Positions 53,429-63,128 are shown, counted from the first letter of the stretch. The stretch is 64,000 bases of DNA from DATMXT01 sp963662765 (GCA_963662765.2 CAXXUP010000008.1:434001-498000); one strand, 5' to 3'. A program made the numbers and translations. Notes: generated from the letters alone by a model not told the origin.

Positions 53429-53810
53429 TAAACGTTTACTGTTAGTATATTTTTTTACTTATATTACGATTTGTAATATATAGGCGGGGAATCAAATTCC
53501 CCGCCTTTTTCATTACTACAAGACTTGTGTCACATGTACACGTATTGTGCTCTTGCGTGCTTTAAAAGTATGTGTATAGTGTACGACATCCTTCCATAAG
53601 TAAATAGTGCTTGCAATCTATCCACGTTTTGTGATAAAATGTCACCAAAGGGCAGCATCCTTTCGCCCATTTTTTTTATATCCGGTCCCCTTTGGGCGGG
53701 GGGCCGTCGGGGGGCTTTTTTGGCCCCGGTTTCAATCTTCAGCTCGCTTAGGTGCAAAGCCGTGCTTTGCGCCTGTGCGGTCGTTCAAAACAGGAGGATC
53801 TGGGCAGTAT
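53429..53810 (+). other. Non-coding region upstream of dnaA
   Basis: 382 bp with no gene seen. It holds an inverted repeat TATATTAC / GTAATATA (53460-53480), the terminator at 53483, a promoter-like pair TTGCGT (53553-53558) / TATAGT (53575-53580, 16-bp spacer) that may start dnaA, and weak DnaA-box-like sequences near 53620-53640 (CTATCCACG, TGTGATAAA). Long G runs (53695-53715) may contain read errors. Confidence 0.45.
53483..53510 (+). terminator. Terminator after the aminoacylase gene
   Basis: GGCGGGGAAT-CAA-ATTCCCCGCC followed by TTTTT. Confidence 0.9.
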
Positions 53811-55168
53811 ATGAATTCTTTGGAGGATATCTGGGGTGCCGCATACACGCGGCTGACCTCTATGTTCACCCGACGTCATCGTTGACACCTGGCTGTCGGG
53901 GCTGACGGCAATTGAACTGCGGGGGGGATACGCTGGTCATTGAGGCCCCGTCGAATTTTGTCAAAGAGATCGTCGAAAACCGTTATCACAGTATGATTGT
54001 CGATTCGGTTGAGGCGGTCACCGGTTTTCGGACCTACGTGGCTATCCGCAGCGCAGAGAACCCAATGGCTCCACTGCTGCAGATTCCAGCCCTGCCGCCC
54101 CCGCCGCCCGATGAGCCGCCGGGGGGTCTATACGGCAGTCGAGGGATACACTTTTGAAAATTTCATTGTGGGCAGTTCCAATAAGCTTGCCCACGCCGCC
54201 TGCATCGCGGTCACAGACACACCGGGCGACGCTTTTCATTTATCTTTTTACCGCTCTTTGTCTACGGCGGCTCGGGTCTTGGCAAGACCCATCTGCTGTT
54301 TGCCGTGCGCAACCAGATGTGCCGCAAGGAGCCCGGCTGCCGGGTGGTCTATGTCAAGGGGGGAAGACTTCGTCAATGAGTTCGTCAGCTCGATCGGAGC
54401 GGCTACCATGAACAAGTTCCGAGAGAAGTACCGGTTACTCGATGTGCTGCTCATCGACGATGTGCAGTTCCTTGCCGGAAAAGTGCAGACGCAAGAGGAG
54501 TTTTTCCACACCTTCAACACGCTCTATGAGGCCAAAAAGCAGATTGTTCTGACAAGCGACCGGCCTCCTAAGGAAATCATGCCACTCGAAGACCGGCTGC
54601 GCACTCGTTTTGAGTGGGGCCTCATGGCCGACATCCAGCCGCCGGATTACGAAACCAGACTTGCCATCATCAACCGCAAGGCGGCAAGCCTCAATATGGT
54701 CATTCCTCCCGAAGTTTCTGAATTCATAGCCGACCGACTTAAGAAAAACATCCGACAAATCGAAGGGGCGGTCAAAAAGCTGAAGGCCATGCACGCCCTT
54801 GAGGGATACGGATATCAACATCGACCTTGCCCGTGAGACCATTAAAGACGTCTTAAGCGATAATATGCCGACCGGCGTTTTAATTGAGCGGATTATTGCC
54901 GCCGTGGCTGATTTCTACGGGCTTTTAGCTGAGGATCTCCTTAGTGCCAAGCGCAAGGCCGATGTACTGCTTGCCCGTCAGGGTAGCCATTTATCTTATG
55001 CGGGAGAGAACACCGGCATCTCACTTAAAAAAATCGGCGACATTTTTCGGCGGCAAAGATCATGCCACCATCATCAACTCGGTCCGCCGCATCGAAAAAG
55101 AAATTGAAGTCGACCCAGAACTTAAAAACGCGCTCTCTGAAATTATGAGCAATGTGCGCAATCCGTGA
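53811..55168 (+). CDS. dnaA: Chromosomal replication initiator DnaA, interrupted by about seven frameshifts
   Basis: AAA+ initiator that binds DnaA boxes and opens oriC. Fragments in order across frames: MNSLEDIWGAAYTRLTS; VDTWLSGLTAIELRG; DTLVIEAPSNFVKEIVENRY; VEGYTFENFIVGSSNKLAHA; PLFVYGGSGLGKTHLLFAV (Walker A); LLDVLLIDDVQFLAGK (Walker B); LTSDRPPKEIMPLEDRLRTR; then the C-terminal DNA-binding domain ending GGKDHATIINSVRRIEKEIE. The shifts are mostly one extra base, several in homopolymers (about 53870, 53922, 54115, 54245, 54362, 54805, 55042). Every domain is conserved, so this is most likely a functional gene with sequence errors. ATG 53811 follows AGGAGG at a longish distance. Confidence 0.9.
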
Positions 55169-55410
55169 AGACTTTTCCACATAAGGACAAGTTTTCCACA
55201 TAGGGGTTTTACACAGGTCTTCAGCTTGTAAAGAGATACGCCAAAGTTGTTCCGGCGAAATTAACACCTATTATTTTCAATGAATACGGGCAGACTATAC
55301 CTGTAAAACCTTTCCACAGATTTCACATGCCCTATCACGACTACTAAAATATTACACATATCTTTTCTGTAAAAAAACGCAACAGGAAAGAAGCCAAGGA
55401 GGATGACAGG
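55169..55410. other. Candidate oriC: DnaA-box cluster between dnaA and dnaN
   Basis: Three boxes match TTWTNCACA in the same orientation: TTTTCCACA (55173-55181), TTTTCCACA (55192-55200) and TTTTACACA (55207-55215). CTTTCCACA (55310-55318) and TATTACACA (55350-55358) are one mismatch off. The right part (about 55255-55380) is AT-rich and could be the unwinding region. Position between dnaA and dnaN is a usual origin site in Firmicutes. Confidence 0.7.
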
Positions 55411-56530
55411 ATGGGCCTTTGTTTTACATGTGACAGAGCGGTGCTGGCCGAGGGAATCGGTATCGCCTCCCGAGTGGCGATGGCACGCTCCTCTATGCCG
55501 GTGCTTGAAGGGGTGCTGGTGTCGGGAGCGGCCGGGGCTGTTAGGCTGACTGGTTACAACCTTGAGTCCGGTATGGACTGCGTTGTCGAAGCCGACGTGA
55601 AGGAGCCGGGCGACATTGTCATTCCGGCTGCCACTTTCGGTGACATCGTGCGAAAACTGCCGGAAGGGCAGGTATCAGTCGAAATCGAAGGGGCTAAGGT
55701 CGGCATCCGCGGCGGTCTGTCGGATTTCTCCATCATGGGGTATCCGGCGGCTGACTTTCCAGAGGTGTCGATGGATCGTGTGGGTAACGCCTTTACCATC
55801 ACACAGGGCATGCTGAAAAATATGATTTATCGGTCGGTCTTCTCTGTTTCGACCTCTGATGCAAAACCGGTTCACACCGGATGTAAATTTGTGGTGGATG
55901 GGTCCGACATCGAAGTGGTCGGGGTCGACGGGTACCGACTGGCCTTACGCCGCGAAAAGCTCGCAAGTCCCGCTGTGGAGCCAATGAGCTTTGTGGTGCA
56001 GGGAAAAATTCTGACCGAAATTTCCCGCATTATCGGGGGAGGGAGACGAGCCGGTTACCATCTGGGCCGGTCGTCGCTCTGTGCTGTTTGAAACCGAGAA
56101 TTTCAGGCTTGTCACCCGTACGCTTGAAGGAGAATTTTTAAATTACAAGGGAGCTATCCCTCAGGCTGCCAGCATCACGGCTACGGTTGACACTAAACTG
56201 ATGGGGGACTGCCTTGATCGGGCTGCACTGCTTATTTCTGAAAAGCAGCGCAGTCCCATCCGCATCCGGTTTGAAGAGGATGTGGCTTTATTCACTTGTT
56301 CATCGCCGCTTGGCAGGGTTTCAGACGAAATTCCCATAAAGTCAACGGGTGGGGACCTTGAAATGGGGTTCAATAATAAGTTTTTACAGGATGCTCTGCG
56401 GTACTGCGGCGAGGACTTTGTTAAGCTCGAAATGACGACAAATCTGTCACCTCTAGTCATCAGACCGATTGAGGGTGAGGGTTTTCTCTATCTCGTGCTT
56501 CCTGTGAGGTTAAAGAACAGTGACCATTGA
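55411..56530 (+). CDS. dnaN: DNA polymerase III beta subunit (sliding clamp), one frameshift
   Basis: Ring-shaped processivity clamp, also a hub for repair and regulatory factors. The first frame (LCFTCDRAVLAEGIGIASRV ... VVGVDGYRLALRREKL) runs to 56091; the second (LFETENFRLVTRTLEGEFLN ... IRPIEGEGFLYLVLPVRL) ends at 56530. Together they give the three clamp domains at the normal length of about 373 aa. One extra base in the purine run near 56040-56050 explains the shift. ATG 55411 follows AAGGAGG. The stop overlaps the next gene by 11 bp. Confidence 0.93.
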
Positions 56531-56741
56531 GATTACAACTCCGTTTATTAAGCTGGACTCGCTGCTCAAACTGGCCGGGGTCACCATGTCGGGCGGAGAA
56601 GCCAAAGAGGCGATCCAACTGGGCGATGTCAAAGTGGACGGTGAAATCTGCACCATGCGAGGACGTAAAATACGCCCCGGTATGACGGTTGGGGTCGGCG
56701 GCATTATCATAAACGTCGTATCCGGCGGAGACAGACCGTGA
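56520..56741 (+). CDS. yaaA: S4-domain RNA-binding protein YaaA
   Basis: 73-aa protein with one S4-like RNA-binding domain: KLDSLLKLAGVTMSGGEAKE and VKVDGEICTMRGRKIRPG. It is the small gene always found between dnaN and recF in Firmicutes; a role in ribosome or 50S assembly has been suggested for the family. GTG 56520 overlaps dnaN, and its stop overlaps the recF start. Confidence 0.9.
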   Translation: MTIEITTPFIKLDSLLKLAGVTMSGGEAKEAIQLGDVKVDGEICTMRGRKIRPGMTVGVGGIIINVVSGGDRP

Positions 56742-57820
56742 AGGTCATCCGGCTGACGCTTTCAGATTGGCGCAATTTCGAACAGATGGTCTTTTTACCG
56801 CAGGATGGGGTCAATGTGGTCTGGGGAAGAAATGCCCAGGGCAAGACCAATCTGCTCGAGGCCGTCTATATAGCCGGCCGCGGGGTCAGCTTCCGGCAGG
56901 GGCGGGACCGCGACATTGTGAGAGCCGGCCGGCCGGAAGGACGGCTCTCCCTGGATTTTATATCCAGAGGCAGGGCCCAGAACATTGCAGTGACCCTTTT
57001 TACCGACGGGCGGCGCAAGGAGATGCTTATAAACGGGCTGCCGGTAAAGAGAACCTCCGAGCTGTCGGGTGTATTTTGTACCGTACTCTTTTCTCCCGAA
57101 CATTTAAGCCTTGTGAGAGACGGGCCCGAAGAGCGCAGGAAATTTCTCGATGCCGCCATCTCCCAGCTGCGGCCGAAATATCAGGCGGCTCTGGCCGACT
57201 ACGCCAGAGTCCTATCGCAGCGCAATTTTCTCTTAAAAAAAGGCGGCGGCCCCACTATGCCGGTGTGGGACGAACGGCTTGCGACTTTAGGCAGCTACAT
57301 TGTCATGATGCGGGGCAGTTATGCTACAAAACTCAAAAAACCGGCCGGCGCGCATCACGCGGCCATGTCGGGCGGCGAGGCGCTGACCATCGATTACAAG
57401 TGGTTTGACGAGGACGAAGCGGCGCTCTACGACATCAAGGTATTAAAAGAACTCTTTGTTAAGCGGCTCTGTGAAACGGCGCAGCGCGAGCTTGAGGCCG
57501 GCGTCTCACTGGTCGGGCCCCACCGGGATGATCTTGAGCTTTCGATTGACGGTGTACCTGCCCGCATATTCGGGTCGCAGGGACAGCAGCGCAGTGCCGT
57601 GCTGGCCCTGAAGCTGGCTGAATGCGAGATCGCCGAGGAGTCGGCGGGGGAGCCCCCGGTGCTGCTGCTCGACGATGTCATGAGTGAGCTTGACGCGGCC
57701 AGGCGGGCCTATGTGCGCAAGAACATCAGCGATCGGCAGGTCGTCATCACGACGGTGGGCCATACCCGGTCCGGTGTCAAAATGGAGGGGGGCAAAATTT
57801 CACCGTGTATATCCACTTAG
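56738..57820 (+). CDS. recF: DNA replication and repair protein RecF
   Basis: 360-aa SMC-like ATPase that loads RecA at gaps. Walker A is VVWGRNAQGKTNLLEAVY, the signature region is GSQGQQRSAVLALKLAE and Walker B is PPVLLLDDVMSELDAARR. GTG 56738 overlaps the yaaA stop. The last ~25 residues (after RQVVITT) read unlike RecF homologues, and another frame gives DPG-like PGPVSKWRGAKFHRV, so a further small shift near 57760 is possible. The end overlaps remB. Confidence 0.93.
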   Translation: MKVIRLTLSDWRNFEQMVFLPQDGVNVVWGRNAQGKTNLLEAVYIAGRGVSFRQGRDRDIVRAGRPEGRLSLDFISRGRAQNIAVTLFTDGRRKEMLINGLPVKRTSELSGVFCTVLFSPEHLSLVRDGPEERRKFLDAAISQLRPKYQAALADYARVLSQRNFLLKKGGGPTMPVWDERLATLGSYIVMMRGSYATKLKKPAGAHHAAMSGGEALTIDYKWFDEDEAALYDIKVLKELFVKRLCETAQRELEAGVSLVGPHRDDLELSIDGVPARIFGSQGQQRSAVLALKLAECEIAEESAGEPPVLLLDDVMSELDAARRAYVRKNISDRQVVITTVGHTRSGVKMEGGKISPCIST

Positions 57821-58062
57821 GACGCGACGTGGTGGTGAGAGACCACTACATCATCGGAATTTTCGATCTCGATAAGACGACCACCGGCGCCATCAGCCGG
57901 GAATTTTTATCGGCAGCGGAAGGGGCGGGCCGGGTGACCAACGTGTCGAGTGAGCTGCCCAAGAGCTTCGTTGTCACGGTTGAAGATGCGATGGAGCGGG
58001 TATATATATCGCCCATTTCTACGGCGACGCTAAACGAGCGCCTGACGGCCGCCCGCGGATAG
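57805..58062 (+). CDS. remB: RemB/YaaB-type DUF370 regulatory protein
   Basis: 85-aa protein YIHLGRDVVVRDHYIIGIFD with REFLSAAEGAGRVTNVS and the typical ELPKSFVVTVED. Members of this family (RemA/RemB) control extracellular matrix genes in Bacillus; yaaB lies between recF and gyrB there too. The start is GTG 57805 inside the recF end. Confidence 0.85.
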   Translation: MYIHLGRDVVVRDHYIIGIFDLDKTTTGAISREFLSAAEGAGRVTNVSSELPKSFVVTVEDAMERVYISPISTATLNERLTAARG

Positions 58063-58204
58063 CTTTTTTTGTCTGTGGGTAAAACGGCGGACTGCCGCGC
58101 CGGGCCTTTTGGGGCCTTGTTAGGGGCTGCCGCAAAGTGCATAGCATAAGTGCGTTTTTGTCGGTCTTTGCAGTGGCCGGCTGAAAATAAGGAGGAACAA
58201 ATCA

Positions 58205-60169
58205 GTGGACACGAGTGAGCACATCTTAGAGCAATACGAGCGCGACGAGCGTCCGAATGCCGTCTACGACGAAAATCAGATCCAGGTGCTGGAGGGGCTA
58301 GAGGCCGTGCGCAAGCGCCCTGGCATGTACATCGGCTCGACTTCGGCCAGAGGACTTCATCACCTGGTCTACGAAATTGTCGATAACTCGATTGACGAGG
58401 CCCTGGCCGGCTGCTGCTCCCACGTCGAGGTGACACTGTTGCCGGGCGATGTGGTGGAAGTTGTCGACGACGGCCGCGGAATTCCCACCGGCATCCACCC
58501 AAAGATGGGTGTATCCACGCTGGAAGTCGTCTTTACGGTGCTGCACGCCGGCGGAAAGTTCGGCGGAGAGGGATATGCCGTGTCGGGAGGCCTGCACGGC
58601 GTCGGCGCGTCGGTTGTAAACGCCTTGTCCGAATGGCTGACCGTTGAAGTTTGCAACGAGGGCAAGCGGCACAGGCAGTCCTTTACCCGCGGGGTGCCAG
58701 ACGCCCCGATGGAGATACTGGAGGACTGCAACAGCCACGGGACCAAAATCAGTTTTCTCGCCGATACCCAAATTTTCGACGAGGTCAATTACGACTACGA
58801 CACGCTCTTAGGTCGGCTGCGGGAGCAGGCATTCCTCAACGCCGGACTTAAAATCACGCTGCGGGATCAGCGCAATCCTGCAGAGGTCAAGGAAAAAGTG
58901 TTGTACTATGAGGGCGGCATCCGCTCCTTTGTCGAGCACATTAACAAGAACCACACGCCGCTGCACCGGGATGTCATCTACATGGCCGGCCGCAAGGGGG
59001 ACACCGCGGTCGAAATCGCCATGCAGTACAACGACCGGTACGACACGGTGCTCTACACCTTCGCCAACAACATCAACACCGGCGAGGGCGGTATGCATGA
59101 GCTGGGGTTTAAGTCGGCCCTGACCCGCATTTTAAACGATTACGCCAAAAAGGCCGGACTCTTAAGAGACGCAGATAAGAACCTCACGGGTGACGACGTG
59201 CGCGAGGGACTCGCGGCCGTCGTCAGCATCAAGTTGCGGGATCCGCAGTTTGAGGGTCAGACCAAGACGAAGCTCGGCAACGCCGATGTCCGCCCCTTTG
59301 TCGAAGGGGTCATGAACGAGCGGCTAACAGCCTTTCTGGCCGAAAATCCCGCCGTGGCGAGGGCCATCATCGATAAATCGCTGTCGGCCTCGAGAGCCCG
59401 TGAGGCGGCGCGAAAAGCCCGCGAACTGACTAGGCGCAAAACAGCTTTGGACAGCATGAAGCTGCCCGGAAAGCTCGCCGACTGCTCCGAGAAAAACCCG
59501 GCGTTTACCGAAATCTACATCGTCGAGGGCGACTCGGCCGGAGGCTCTGCCAAAGGCGGGCGCGACTCGAAATTTCAGGCTATCCTGCCGCTTTGGGGCA
59601 AGATGCTAAACGTTGAAAAAGCCCGCATCGACAAGGTCTACGGCAACGAAAAGCTCCAGCCCGTCATCACGGCCCTTGGGGCCGGTATCGGTGAAGAGTT
59701 CAACGTTGAAAAACTGCGGTATGGTAAAATCATCATCATGGCCGATGCCGACGTCGACGGCCTGCACATCCGCACGCTGCTGCTGACCTTTTTCTTCCGG
59801 CACATGCGGCCCATCATCGAAAAGGGGCACATCTACATCGCACAGCCACCGCTCTTCAAGCTGACCCGTGGCAAATCGGTCCGGTACGCATACACCGACC
59901 GTGAGCGGGACCAGATTATGGAGGAGATAAGGGCCGACGAGCCGAACGCCAAGATTGAAATCCAGCGCAACAAGGGCCTTGGCGAAATGGACCCCCACGA
60001 GCTTTGGGAGACCACCATGAACCCCGATCGCAGAACGCTTCTGCAGGTGGAGCTGACCGATGCGGCCTTGGCCGACGAGACCTTCTCCATTTTGATGGGG
60101 GAGCCGGTCGAGCCCCGCAAGCAGTTCATCACCGAATACGCAAAAATGGCGACCAACCTCGACTTTTAG
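58205..60169 (+). CDS. gyrB: DNA gyrase subunit B
   Basis: 654-aa ATPase subunit of gyrase. The GHKL ATP site includes EIVDNSIDEALAG and GLHGVGASVVNALSEWL; the Toprim domain has EGDSAGGSAKGGRDSKFQAI and DADVDGLHIRTLLLTFFFR. GTG 58205 follows AAGGAGG. The sequence LPLWGKMLNVEKAR has W where Bacillus has R, a variant I associate with Oscillospirales relatives. It is followed by gyrA 80 bp downstream. Confidence 0.97.
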   Translation: MDTSEHILEQYERDERPNAVYDENQIQVLEGLEAVRKRPGMYIGSTSARGLHHLVYEIVDNSIDEALAGCCSHVEVTLLPGDVVEVVDDGRGIPTGIHPKMGVSTLEVVFTVLHAGGKFGGEGYAVSGGLHGVGASVVNALSEWLTVEVCNEGKRHRQSFTRGVPDAPMEILEDCNSHGTKISFLADTQIFDEVNYDYDTLLGRLREQAFLNAGLKITLRDQRNPAEVKEKVLYYEGGIRSFVEHINKNHTPLHRDVIYMAGRKGDTAVEIAMQYNDRYDTVLYTFANNINTGEGGMHELGFKSALTRILNDYAKKAGLLRDADKNLTGDDVREGLAAVVSIKLRDPQFEGQTKTKLGNADVRPFVEGVMNERLTAFLAENPAVARAIIDKSLSASRAREAARKARELTRRKTALDSMKLPGKLADCSEKNPAFTEIYIVEGDSAGGSAKGGRDSKFQAILPLWGKMLNVEKARIDKVYGNEKLQPVITALGAGIGEEFNVEKLRYGKIIIMADADVDGLHIRTLLLTFFFRHMRPIIEKGHIYIAQPPLFKLTRGKSVRYAYTDRERDQIMEEIRADEPNAKIEIQRNKGLGEMDPHELWETTMNPDRRTLLQVELTDAALADETFSILMGEPVEPRKQFITEYAKMATNLDF

Positions 60170-60249
60170 GAAGGGCCTGCCGCGCCCATTTTCAAAATAA
60201 CCGCGCGGGCAATAGCGTTCGGCCGCCCGTATAAAAGGAGGACTTTTCC

Positions 60250-62775
60250 TTGGATTACGAAAATCAACACATTGTCCAGGTGGATATTAACCGGGAAATG
60301 AAGCGATCCTACATTGAATACGCCATGTCGGTCATCGTCTCGCGGGCGCTGCCTGATGTGCGCGATGGATTAAAGCCCGTCCACCGCCGCATCCTCTACA
60401 CCATGTACGAGGACGGGTTGACCTTTGACAAGGGCTTTCGAAAGGCGGCGACCACAGTCGGCGCAGTTTTGGGCCGGTACCATCCCCACGGCGACGCTTC
60501 GGTCTACGACGCCTTGGTTCGCCTTGCGCAGGACTTCTCCATGCGGGATCCTTTGATCGACGGACACGGCAACTTCGGCTCCATCGACGGAGACCCGCCG
60601 GCCGCCTATCGATACACAGAAGCGCGTCTGAGCAAAATTGCGGCTGAGATGTTAAATGAGATCGACCGTGAGACCGTCGACATGATGTCGAACTACGACG
60701 ACCGCCTCAAGGAGCCGACAGTGCTGCCAGCCCGCTTCCCCTGCCTTCTCGTCAACGGCTCACAGGGCATCGCCGTCGGCATGACGACCAACATCCCGCC
60801 ACACAACTTGGGTGAGGTCATCGACGCCGTTATCTACCTCATCGACAACCCTGAGGCCGAATTGCCCGAGATAATGGGATTTATCAAGGGCCCGGACTTT
60901 CCGACCGCCGGAATTATCATGGGCACGGCCGGCATCCGGCAAACCTACGCCACCGGTCACGGCAGCTTCATTGTCAGAGCCAAGGCCGAAATCGTGGAGC
61001 ACGGCGAGCGATCCACCATTGTCGTGACCGAGCTGCCTTACGGTACGAACAAATCTCGCCTTATGATACAGATCGCGGAATGCGTCAACCAAAAGCGCAT
61101 TGAGGGCATTGCCGATCTTGACGACGAGTCGGGCCGGGACGGACTAAAAATCCGGTTTGACCTAAAGCGGGACGCCAACGCCCAAGTCGTCTTAAACCAG
61201 CTCTTCACCCACACGGGGCTGCAGGCCTCTTTCACGGCAAACATGTTGGCCCTTGTGGACGGGGAGCCCAAAACCCTGCCCATAAAGGACATGCTCGTCC
61301 ACTACATCAACTTCCAAAAGGAGATCGTCGTCCGCCGCACCCGCTTTGATATGAAAAAGGCGAAGGCGCGCGCCCATCTGCTGGAAGGGCTTCGCATCGC
61401 CTGCGACCACATCGATGAGGTTATCCGCATCATCCGAGAGAGCTACGATGAGGCGAGAGAGCGGCTGATGGACCGGTTTGGTCTGTCCCAGATCCAAGCG
61501 CAGGCCATCCTCGACATGCAGCTCAAACGGCTTCAGGGCCTTGAGCGGGAGAAGATTGAAGCCGAGTACGCCGAGCTGCAGGCGAAAATAGCAAACTATG
61601 AGCTGATCCTGCAGTCGGAGGAGTTGGTGCTGGGCATCGTCAAGGAGGAGTCGGCGGCAATCAAGGCGAAATACGCCACTCCAAGGCGCACCGCCATCGA
61701 GCCCTCCTTCACCGACATTGAAGATGAGGATTTGATTGACCGAGAGGACTGCGTCATCACGAGGAGCCACCTCGGCTACGTCAAACGGCAGCCCATGACG
61801 GTCTACCGGGCGCAGCACAGGGGCGGCCGGGGCATCAACGGCATGGCGACCCGCGAAGAGGACTTCGTTGAGGATATTTTTGTGGCAAATACCCATTCCT
61901 TCATCATGTTCTTCACGGACCGCGGCCGGGTCTTCCGGCTCAAGGGGTACCAGATTCCGGTCTCGTCGCGCACGGCAAAGGGCGTCAACATGGTCAATCT
62001 CATCTCCATGGATCCAGGCGAGAAAGTGACGGCAGTCATCCACCTCGACAGTTTCGAGGAGGGATATCTCACCATGATTACGAAGCTCGGCGTCATCAAA
62101 CGGACCGAACTTGCAGAGTTTGCCAATGTGCGCCGGTCGGGGCTTCGGGCCATCGCCCTTGATGAGGGGGACGATCTGTCGGAAGTCAAGCTGACGGACG
62201 GTAAACAGGACATGATTGTCTGCACGCGCCTCGGCAAGGCCATCCGCTTTGACGAGGAGGATGTGCGGGTCATCGGCCGACCGGGCCGCGGCGTCCGCGC
62301 AATTGATCTTGCGGAGGGCGACGGCGTCATCGGCATGTGCATCGTGCAGGAGGGGGAAAAGCTCTTCACCGTAACCGAGCTCGGTTACGGCAAGCGCACG
62401 GACTGCGCAGAGTACCGCCAGCAAGGCCGCGGTGGCATGGGGCTATTAAATTACAACCTGACCGACAAGACTGGACCCGTAGCCGGCGTTGCCATGGTGA
62501 GAGACGAGGACGATCTTATCCTGGTCACCGACGGCGGCGTAATCATCCGCATGGACGCGGCCGAAATTCCGGTATACTCCAGAGTAACCCAGGGTGTACG
62601 GGTCATGCGGATTGGAGACGGGCTGCGGCTTGTCACAGTCACGCGGGCCGACAAGGAGCCGGATGAATTGGGCGAATTGGGCGAAGCGGATGAGGCGTAC
62701 GAAGCAGACGAAGTGTACGAAACAGACGCTGAGAAGCCGGACGTCGGTCCGGAGGAGCTTGACGAAAATCTGTAA
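60250..62775 (+). CDS. gyrA: DNA gyrase subunit A
   Basis: 841-aa breakage-reunion subunit. The catalytic tyrosine is in PPAAYRYTEARLSKIA, and the GyrA box of the C-terminal domain appears as QHRGGRGINGMATRE-type with QQGRGGMGLLNYNL. The quinolone region reads HPHGDASVYDALVRLAQDFS: Ala at position 83 (E. coli numbering and by count) and Ser at 84. The tail is an acidic repetitive stretch (GELGEADEAYEADEVYETD). Start TTG 60250 follows AAAGGAGG. Confidence 0.97.
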   Translation: MDYENQHIVQVDINREMKRSYIEYAMSVIVSRALPDVRDGLKPVHRRILYTMYEDGLTFDKGFRKAATTVGAVLGRYHPHGDASVYDALVRLAQDFSMRDPLIDGHGNFGSIDGDPPAAYRYTEARLSKIAAEMLNEIDRETVDMMSNYDDRLKEPTVLPARFPCLLVNGSQGIAVGMTTNIPPHNLGEVIDAVIYLIDNPEAELPEIMGFIKGPDFPTAGIIMGTAGIRQTYATGHGSFIVRAKAEIVEHGERSTIVVTELPYGTNKSRLMIQIAECVNQKRIEGIADLDDESGRDGLKIRFDLKRDANAQVVLNQLFTHTGLQASFTANMLALVDGEPKTLPIKDMLVHYINFQKEIVVRRTRFDMKKAKARAHLLEGLRIACDHIDEVIRIIRESYDEARERLMDRFGLSQIQAQAILDMQLKRLQGLEREKIEAEYAELQAKIANYELILQSEELVLGIVKEESAAIKAKYATPRRTAIEPSFTDIEDEDLIDREDCVITRSHLGYVKRQPMTVYRAQHRGGRGINGMATREEDFVEDIFVANTHSFIMFFTDRGRVFRLKGYQIPVSSRTAKGVNMVNLISMDPGEKVTAVIHLDSFEEGYLTMITKLGVIKRTELAEFANVRRSGLRAIALDEGDDLSEVKLTDGKQDMIVCTRLGKAIRFDEEDVRVIGRPGRGVRAIDLAEGDGVIGMCIVQEGEKLFTVTELGYGKRTDCAEYRQQGRGGMGLLNYNLTDKTGPVAGVAMVRDEDDLILVTDGGVIIRMDAAEIPVYSRVTQGVRVMRIGDGLRLVTVTRADKEPDELGELGEADEAYEADEVYETDAEKPDVGPEELDENL

Positions 62776-62813
62776 AGGGCCTGACGCAGGCAGATGTCCC
62801 CCACATGTTGTGG

Positions 62814-62842
62814 TTGACAAGCGGGGATATCTGTGGTAGTAT
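62814..62842 (+). promoter_or_regulatory. Promoter of secG
   Basis: TTGACA (62814-62819), 17-bp spacer, TAGTAT (62837-62842). Confidence 0.65.
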
Positions 62843-62875
62843 ATCTCGTACACGGGTATTTGGAGGATGAAAACT

Positions 62876-63115
62876 ATGACAACACTTCAGACTGTCTTTG
62901 CTGCCTTGGAGCTCATTGCGGCCGTTGGGCTCATCGCCATCGTTATGATGCAGGAGTCTCAAGAAAGCGGCATGGGCGTCATTTCCGGCGGCGCAGATAC
63001 ATTTTTCGGCAAGAGCGGCGGCAACCCCCGCGATGTCATGCTTCGCAAGGTGACGATCGGGCTCGGTGCGCTGTTTGTCATACTGACGATCGGCACGGTA
63101 TTTGTCATTAAATAA
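62876..63115 (+). CDS. secG: Preprotein translocase subunit SecG
   Basis: 79-aa two-helix subunit of the SecYEG channel: ALELIAAVGLIAIVMMQESQ, the glycine-rich loop SGGADTFFGKSGGNPRDVM and a second helix. ATG 62876 lies 9 bp after GGAGG; ATG 62867 is directly on top of the ribosome binding site. Own promoter and terminator, so it is a single-gene unit. Confidence 0.92.
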   Translation: MTTLQTVFAALELIAAVGLIAIVMMQESQESGMGVISGGADTFFGKSGGNPRDVMLRKVTIGLGALFVILTIGTVFVIK

Positions 63116-63128
63116 GAATTGAATTATT

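Noticed and set aside
61192..62424. Long minus-strand open frame (410 codons) opposite gyrA
   Set aside because: It mirrors the GC-rich third positions of gyrA, has no ribosome binding site and no recognisable protein features.
62664..62745. Short tandem repeats at the 3' end of gyrA
   Set aside because: Degenerate repeats that encode an acidic tail; common in gyrA and not a mobile or regulatory repeat.
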